Assembly: GCA_008363265.1 (NCBI GenBank)
Contig: RHKR01000098.1
Span: 1-10,356 of the forward strand
Length of the DNA: 10,356 nucleotides
Reading direction: 5' to 3'
DNA from: Chlorobiota bacterium
GTDB lineage: Bacteria > Bacteroidota > Ignavibacteria > Ignavibacteriales > Ignavibacteriaceae
Both the position numbers and the translations under genes were made by a program. The first letter of the stretch is position 1, and every line of letters begins with the position of its first letter. Positions 5,971 to 10,356 of this stretch are shown here, piece by piece. The notes under the pieces are model-generated. The model ran no database searches and was not told where the DNA came from. It saw only the letters and a program-made list of their open reading frames with translations.

Positions 5971-7647
5971 ATGAAGACAAAAATCAGTTATTTCTTACTT
6001 TTCGCCATATTACTTGGCGCCACTTCCTTTTCATCCCCTTTTCATTTAAACGGTGACCCTCAGAAGGCCCTGACATTGGCCGGCTCGAATATCGAACTGT
6101 CGGACAATATCTCGGACCCGCCCGTAAATAATGATGTTGAGATGGTGTTTCTTTCGTTCAGCGAGGCACTCGACAAAATAACGGTAAAGGAAAATGTGAA
6201 ACTCTTCAGGATCGGAGCCAAAGGTAGCGAAACTGAAGTGCCGGTTTACACCCGGTTGGACCGTAATAACCCTGCATTACTTCAGATTTACGCGAAACCT
6301 GTTTTAAAACTTAAAGATGGTGAGGCGTACCGGATCGATATCGGTGCCGGCTTGAAGTCAACCTCGGGCGCATCTGTGCGAACAGCATTCTCACGGTACT
6401 TCGCCACCAATGCCTCGATCGATCTTAAAGGAACCGGTAATACTGCAGTAAAACGCAACAAGATCGTTATCATCAGTGATATTCATCTTGGCATTGACAG
6501 CAAATTCGCGGAGATAAAACAAAATTACAGCAACCTTGTTGATCTCGTGAAGCATGTCGGGAATGCCCCCGATGTTAAAGAACTCGTGATCGGTGGTGAT
6601 CTGATGGATCAGTGGTTCATCCCCATGAACTACCCGACTCCGAAGGACGAGAGGGCGTTCGTTGATGCAATAGCGGCTAACAATAAGGAATTCGTTAACG
6701 CCATCGTCGCGATCATAAAAGAGGGCAAGATCAAGGTTACCTATGCCCCCGGCAATCACGATCTTACTGTTACCGAGGCTGATATCGCGAGGGTTTTCCC
6801 CGGAATCAATCAGTCACGCGGCAATATCCAGGGTCTTGGTGAGTATGTTACCGGCGATAAAAACAGCATCGTAATTGAGCATGGACATAAATATAATTTC
6901 TTCTGTGCCCCTGATCCCGTTTCCATCAAGAAAACCACAGGTAAGGAATCATCGATCATGCCTCCGGGGTACTTCTTCACCAGAATTGCCACTTCATCTT
7001 TGACACAGGGAAAACCTAAAACAGAGAACACCTTCCCTGTTTACGATGTAGACAAAAATGACAAAGAGCAAGTTCTCCTGAATTACTACTACATGACCTG
7101 GAAAGGTATTCTTGAGACACTTCCAGTGAAGGAAAAATTCTCTGAAAAGGTGATCGTCACCAACATCGACGGAATGAACGATACATACGCTATGGCAGAT
7201 GTCATCCCCCAGTATGACGCTACAAAGAAGAAATTCTCCGTAAAGGTTTATGACGGACTCGTTACTTCGTGGGATAAACGCCAGGAAGTGAACGGTGTTA
7301 AGGTAAAGATCCCAACAACCGAAGCGATCCTCGGCGCGAACGATGACGACCTGACCGATCTGCAGTCGAAGGTTCAATATTTCGACACCGATGCCTCAAA
7401 GAGGATCGTGGTTTTCGGGCACACGCACAAAGCAAAGGTTTTACCATTCAAAAATCTGAAAGGTGAAAAAACCATCTATGCCAACTCCGGAACCTGGATC
7501 GATCACTCTCTCGACCATCCCAACAGCACTTTCGTGGTAATCACCGAAGGCGGCGATGAGTCACCCCTTTCTTTCGTGAACCTCTATCAGTACTACGGAA
7601 ACGGTTCCTTTACCAGATGGGGAAAAGCTCAGGCTATTCTCTACTAA
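5971..7647 (+). CDS. Secreted metallophosphoesterase with N-terminal Ig-like domain
   Basis: The 558-residue product starts with a Sec signal peptide (MKTK, then a hydrophobic core to about residue 20; no lipobox). Residues about 40-146 look like an SbsA/Big_5-type Ig-like domain (LSFSEALDKITVKENVKLFR and LKDGEAYRIDIGAGLKSTSG are its typical strands). Residues about 163-525 carry a calcineurin-like phosphoesterase fold with all dinuclear-metal motifs: SDIHLG (D170, H172), GGDLMD (D210), GNHD (N262, H263), EHGHKY (H304) and FGHTHK (H484, H486). The motif style is closest to LpxH-like enzymes (known family pattern), but secretion and the added domain argue against a cytoplasmic lipid A role. 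About 180 residues separate H304 from H484, versus roughly 80 in LpxH-type enzymes, indicating a large insertion or cap (about 310-475). It should hydrolyse a phosphate ester or pyrophosphate outside the cytoplasm; substrate unknown. It appears monocistronic, with GGAG seven bases before its ATG. Confidence 0.88.
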   Translation: MKTKISYFLLFAILLGATSFSSPFHLNGDPQKALTLAGSNIELSDNISDPPVNNDVEMVFLSFSEALDKITVKENVKLFRIGAKGSETEVPVYTRLDRNNPALLQIYAKPVLKLKDGEAYRIDIGAGLKSTSGASVRTAFSRYFATNASIDLKGTGNTAVKRNKIVIISDIHLGIDSKFAEIKQNYSNLVDLVKHVGNAPDVKELVIGGDLMDQWFIPMNYPTPKDERAFVDAIAANNKEFVNAIVAIIKEGKIKVTYAPGNHDLTVTEADIARVFPGINQSRGNIQGLGEYVTGDKNSIVIEHGHKYNFFCAPDPVSIKKTTGKESSIMPPGYFFTRIATSSLTQGKPKTENTFPVYDVDKNDKEQVLLNYYYMTWKGILETLPVKEKFSEKVIVTNIDGMNDTYAMADVIPQYDATKKKFSVKVYDGLVTSWDKRQEVNGVKVKIPTTEAILGANDDDLTDLQSKVQYFDTDASKRIVVFGHTHKAKVLPFKNLKGEKTIYANSGTWIDHSLDHPNSTFVVITEGGDESPLSFVNLYQYYGNGSFTRWGKAQAILY

Positions 7648-7661
7648 TCCTTTTGCAATTC

Positions 7662-7689
7662 CGGGCAGATGCTGTTAAGTGTCTGCCCG
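7662..7689 (+). terminator. Hairpin downstream of the phosphoesterase gene, weak U-tract
   Basis: CGGGCAGA (7662-7669) pairs perfectly with TCTGCCCG (7682-7689) around a 12-base loop, 14 bases after the TAA. The following sequence TTGCTCTTCC is pyrimidine-rich but not a true T-run, so termination efficiency is uncertain. Position and stem strength favour a terminator. Confidence 0.55.
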
Positions 7690-7840
7690 TTGCTCTTCCC
7701 CCATTCTCGCCCTGCTATACAAATTCTGTGACACACTGTTGATAATCGCATTGGATCTTCATGGATAGGGGTGTGGTTCAGAGTGAATATAAAGCTCAAA
7801 GTTAAATGCCCCTTTTTTAGTGTATGATCACGCCTTAAGT

Positions 7841-7882
7841 TCTTTATATTAGTTCTCTGTTTTTTAAGTTTTTTAAGGTTAA
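7841..7882 (+). promoter_or_regulatory. Probable promoter and leader of the desaturase gene
   Basis: TATATT at 7845-7850 (in TTTATATTAG, one mismatch from TAnnTTTG) is the best -10/-7 candidate; no -35 match is visible. The leader contains two tandem copies of GTTTTTTAA (7859-7867, 7868-7876), and AAGG (7875-7878) four bases before the ATG is at most a weak Shine-Dalgarno. The rest of the 7690-7840 gap shows nothing recognisable beyond a small TGTG-A-CACA dyad at 7727-7735. Confidence 0.3.
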
Positions 7883-8908
7883 ATGAGCTTAGATCAATTT
7901 ATCTCTGAAGGGAAGGTCTGGAGGGCAGCCGTTGCAGACTTTCAAAAATCACATGCCGGTAAAAGCACCTGGCAACTACTCAATTCGATAATTCCTTTTA
8001 TTCTTTTGTGGGTCTTAATGTACCAAAGCCTGGAGTGGGGCTATTGGATAACCCTGCTTTTAGCTGTGCCGACGGCCGGATTCAGCGTAAGGCTCTTTAT
8101 CATTCAGCACGACTGCGGTCACGGCTCGTTCTATGGATCAAGAAAGGTTAACGATCGTGTCGGTATTTTATGCAGCCTTTTTACTTTTACCCCTTACCAA
8201 TACTGGAAGTTGAACCACAATATCCATCACGCGAACGCAGGTAACCTCGATCAGCGGGGAATTGGTGATATCTACACCATGACGGTTCAGGAGTATCTGA
8301 GTCTTAGCAAGTGGGGACGGTTTAAGTATCGTGTTTACAGAAACCCCCTTGTCCTGTTTATGATAATCCCGACACTTCTTTTTGTGGTGTTATACCGTTT
8401 TCCCACCGTAAGGGCAAAGGTGTTGAAGCCTTCATATCCGAGCATTTATTACACCGATCTTATGCTCGGTGCGATCTTCCTTGCATTGGGATGGTGGCTC
8501 GGATTTGTGAACCTCCTTATGATCCAAATGCCAATAATTATGATAGCAGCCACCGCAGGTGTGTGGCTTTTCTATGTGCAGCACCAGTTTGAGGAAACAT
8601 ATTGGGCAGAGAGCAACAATTGGGATTTTGCAACCGCGGCCATCGAGGGAAGTTCTTACTATAAATTACCCAAGATCCTGCAATGGTTTACAGGTAATAT
8701 CGGGTTTCACCATATCCACCACCTGAGCCCTAAGATACCCAATTACAATCTTGAAAAGTGTCACAAGAAGAATCCCATCTTCCATTCGGCTCCAACTCTT
8801 ACTCTATGGAGCAGTCTGAAGAGTGTCAGGCTGGCCCTGTGGGATGAAGGGCAGAAGAAACTTGTAAGCTTCCGCTACCTGAAGAATTTTCGCCCGGGAA
8901 TGGAGTAA
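7883..8908 (+). CDS. Membrane fatty-acid desaturase (acyl-lipid, bacterial DesA/Delta-12-like)
   Basis: This 341-residue membrane di-iron enzyme should introduce a double bond into acyl chains of membrane lipids, using O2 and electrons from a ferredoxin or cytochrome. All three histidine boxes are intact: HDCGH (H76, H80), HNIHH (H112, H115, H116) and HHIHH (H276, H279, H280). The stretches around them (HDCGHGSFYGSRKVND; HHANAGNLDQRGIGDIYTMT; FHHIHHLSPKIPNY) match the bacterial DesA/Delta-12-type group rather than the Delta-9 acyl-CoA type. Hydrophobic segments lie at about 33-72, 96-104, 155-172 and 192-232, giving the usual two pairs of membrane spans. Length is normal. No reductase or ferredoxin gene is adjacent, so the electron donor must be encoded elsewhere. 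A carotenoid or other lipid desaturase role is less likely. The need for oxygen implies an aerobic or microaerobic lifestyle. Confidence 0.92.
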   Translation: MSLDQFISEGKVWRAAVADFQKSHAGKSTWQLLNSIIPFILLWVLMYQSLEWGYWITLLLAVPTAGFSVRLFIIQHDCGHGSFYGSRKVNDRVGILCSLFTFTPYQYWKLNHNIHHANAGNLDQRGIGDIYTMTVQEYLSLSKWGRFKYRVYRNPLVLFMIIPTLLFVVLYRFPTVRAKVLKPSYPSIYYTDLMLGAIFLALGWWLGFVNLLMIQMPIIMIAATAGVWLFYVQHQFEETYWAESNNWDFATAAIEGSSYYKLPKILQWFTGNIGFHHIHHLSPKIPNYNLEKCHKKNPIFHSAPTLTLWSSLKSVRLALWDEGQKKLVSFRYLKNFRPGME

Positions 8909-8915
8909 CAGTTTA

Positions 8916-8937
8916 GGGCCCGCTTAATGCCGGGCCC
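8916..8937. terminator. Hairpin between the convergent desaturase and response-regulator genes
   Basis: GGGCCCG (8916-8922) pairs perfectly with CGGGCCC (8931-8937) around an 8-base loop. It lies 8 bases after the desaturase stop and 25 bases beyond the response-regulator stop on the other strand. Neither side has a long T-run (ATTCTCTTT on the + side), so it probably serves as a shared, modest terminator. Confidence 0.6.
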
Positions 8938-8962
8938 ATTCTCTTTAACAATTGCCACTGCC

Positions 8963-9349
8963 TCAGTTAAACAGCGATTCTACCAATTCTGTAAGATCTT
9001 TCAATAGAAATGGTTTTGGCAGATAGTGGGTAAATCCCTTCTCCAAAAACTCTTTTCTATCCGCGATCGATACATAAGCGGTTATCGCTACGAAGGGGGT
9101 GTTTCTGTATTTTTCCATCCCCTTAACCTTCTCCATCAACTGGACTCCATCAAGCCCCTGACGAAGATTGATGTCCAGCAGGAACGCGTCGTAATCATAC
9201 TCTTCAATAAGATTTAGAGCCGCGTCCGCATCGATACCAAAATCGATATAATATTTTCCCGACAGGACTCTCGAAACGATATTTTGGCAGTAGCTGTCAT
9301 CCTCGATGTAGAGGAGCCTTTTTGTTGTGTTTGGAAGTTTTTCAGGCAT
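8963..9349 (-). CDS. Single-domain response regulator (CheY-like receiver)
   Basis: From the ATG at 9349 the product is 128 residues, just one receiver domain. The acidic pocket is E16-D17-D18 (LLYIEDD), the phospho-acceptor is D59 (FLLDINL), the switch Thr is T90 (AITAY) and the conserved Lys is K112 (LPKPF). All required residues are present, so it should be phosphorylated. No DNA-binding or enzymatic output domain follows. The family uses such proteins as phosphorelay intermediates or protein-interaction switches; which applies here is unknown. An upstream in-frame TTG at 9370 would overlap the kinase gene by 8 bases; ATG 9349 is preferred because the receiver fold starts only 5-7 residues later. 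The start lies 13 bases after the kinase stop, so the two genes form one transcription unit. Confidence 0.9.
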   Translation of the reverse strand: MPEKLPNTTKRLLYIEDDSYCQNIVSRVLSGKYYIDFGIDADAALNLIEEYDYDAFLLDINLRQGLDGVQLMEKVKGMEKYRNTPFVAITAYVSIADRKEFLEKGFTHYLPKPFLLKDLTELVESLFN

Positions 9350-9362
9350 TTTACACTCAATA

Positions 9363-10356
9363 TTACGCAATGATCGTATTTGTTTTTCCGGGGATTTCGA
9401 CAGGTATCACGAAAGAGAATACCGACCCGGCCCCGGGTTTGCTTATTAATGATATTTCTCCCCCAAGGAGTTCAACAAATCTTCTGGTGATCGAGAGGCC
9501 GAGCCCTGTGCCCTCGAAGCTTCGCCCGCGTCCTTCACTTGCCTGCCGGAAGGGGAGCCAGATGATATCCTGCTTTTCAGTTTCTATTCCCATACCCTCA
9601 TCTTTTACGGAGACCACAAGTTTCCCTTTCCTGCAGTCCTGCTCAACAACTTCAGCAATAACCTCCACAGTTCCTTTTTCAGAATACTTCACGGCGTTGC
9701 TGATCAGTTTATCGAGGATGCTGTTTAGTATCTTTCTGTCGCAGAAAACGGAAGGTTCCTCCCGGAGTGGCTCGAACTTTAATTTGATGTGTTTGAGGGC
9801 GGCTTCAGGATCGTGATTCGAAATAACATCCCTGACTATATTGTTTACGCCTATTTCCTCACTGGTTATCTCAATTTCGTTAAAATCAAGTTGGGCCAAT
9901 GACAATATTTTGTCGAGCGTGTCAGTCAGCCTTTTTGCCCCGTTGAGAATGTTTTCAACCATCGCGAGATTTTCAGGGTCGCTGACGGTCTCGAGCAATA
10001 TCTGAGCGTACCCCAATATGCCAACGAACGGTGTGCGGAGTTCGTGGCTCATATTGGCAAAGAAGTGGGACTTCAGAAGGTTCATCTGCTCGGCTGCCTC
10101 CTTTGTCTTAAGGAGTTCATCCAGCTGCCTCAACTGCTCTGTAATGTCACGGGCAACCAAAACGAAACTGTCGGGGACTCCATTCCGGATGATGGGGGCA
10201 GAGCGAACTTCTACAGGAAAAGTGGTGCCGTCTTTTTTTACAACCTCAAGATTGTATTGCATTATTCCGAATTCGCCGCTCAGGCGTTTCTCTCTTCTGG
10301 CATAAGCATCTGAGAGATTTTTTTTCGTACTGAGTAACGCGATGTGCTGACCTATC
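9363..10356 (-). CDS. PAS-domain sensor histidine kinase (5' end outside window)
   Basis: The frame is open from the right edge (first full codon ends at 10355) to TAA at 9365-9363, giving 330 visible residues; the ATG at 10262 is internal to a PAS domain and not the true start. The visible N-terminal part (to about residue 73) is the second half of a PAS sensor domain (DGTTFPVEVRSAPI ... VLVARDITE). A short coiled linker leads to HisKA with the H-box SHELRTP (phosphorylated His at visible residue 104, codon 10046-10044). The HATPase_c domain shows the N-box ISNAVKYS (N220), G1 DEGMGIE (D252, G254), F-box PFRQ (F269) and G2 GTGLGLSI (282-289). All catalytic motifs are intact. It ends without an attached receiver domain; the separate receiver gene 13 bases downstream is the obvious partner. 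The signal sensed, and any membrane anchor, lie in the missing part. Confidence 0.92.
   Translation of the reverse strand, partial: IGQHIALLSTKKNLSDAYARREKRLSGEFGIMQYNLEVVKKDGTTFPVEVRSAPIIRNGVPDSFVLVARDITEQLRQLDELLKTKEAAEQMNLLKSHFFANMSHELRTPFVGILGYAQILLETVSDPENLAMVENILNGAKRLTDTLDKILSLAQLDFNEIEITSEEIGVNNIVRDVISNHDPEAALKHIKLKFEPLREEPSVFCDRKILNSILDKLISNAVKYSEKGTVEVIAEVVEQDCRKGKLVVSVKDEGMGIETEKQDIIWLPFRQASEGRGRSFEGTGLGLSITRRFVELLGGEISLISKPGAGSVFSFVIPVEIPGKTNTIIA

Noticed and set aside
9322..9816. 164-codon plus-strand frame opposite the histidine kinase
   Set aside because: The minus strand carries all kinase motifs in order; this frame is serine-rich shadow sequence without any domain.

Overview
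The window looks like chromosomal DNA from a Gram-negative bacterium, most likely of the Bacteroidota/Ignavibacteriota/Chlorobi group. This placement is an inference. It rests on moderate GC, sparse Shine-Dalgarno sequences, a secreted Ig-like plus metallophosphoesterase protein, the VDN and VRN motif variants in the RND pump, and a stop-rich GAGTGAT spacer repeat. No rRNA, tRNA, CRISPR array, insertion sequence or phage gene is visible.

Layout. (1) Positions 1-152 hold the C-terminal end of a probable TetR-type regulator, followed by a strong intrinsic terminator (170-205). (2) Positions 252-5595 hold a complete tripartite efflux operon on the + strand: a lipoprotein membrane-fusion protein, an RND inner-membrane permease and a TolC-type outer-membrane factor. 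Both junctions are 4-base stop/start overlaps (GTGA and ATGA), so the genes are almost certainly co-transcribed and translationally coupled. (3) Positions 5596-5970 are a 375-base gap rich in structure: a tandem GAGTGAT repeat, two hairpins without U-tracts, a consensus-like TATAAT box, a perfect 20-base palindrome, and an 11-base perfect inverted repeat whose downstream arm contains the Shine-Dalgarno of the next gene. (4) Positions 5971-7647 encode a secreted metallophosphoesterase with an N-terminal Ig-like domain and an unusually long insertion between its last two metal-binding motifs. (5) Positions 7883-8908 encode a membrane fatty-acid desaturase of the bacterial Delta-12/DesA type, with three intact histidine boxes. 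(6) Convergent on the - strand, from 10356 down to 8963, are a PAS-containing sensor histidine kinase (N-terminus outside the window) and a single-domain response regulator, forming a two-component pair.

How the genes work together. The regulator plus pump is a standard locally controlled efflux module. Desaturase, phosphoesterase and pump all act in or on the envelope, but nothing in the sequence links them functionally. The histidine kinase/receiver pair has no output domain in view, so its targets are unknown.

I do not see a clearly new multi-gene system. The part most worth a second look is the phosphoesterase locus: its leader looks able to fold so that the ribosome-binding site is hidden, and the enzyme carries a large uncharacterised insertion at the active-site rim.
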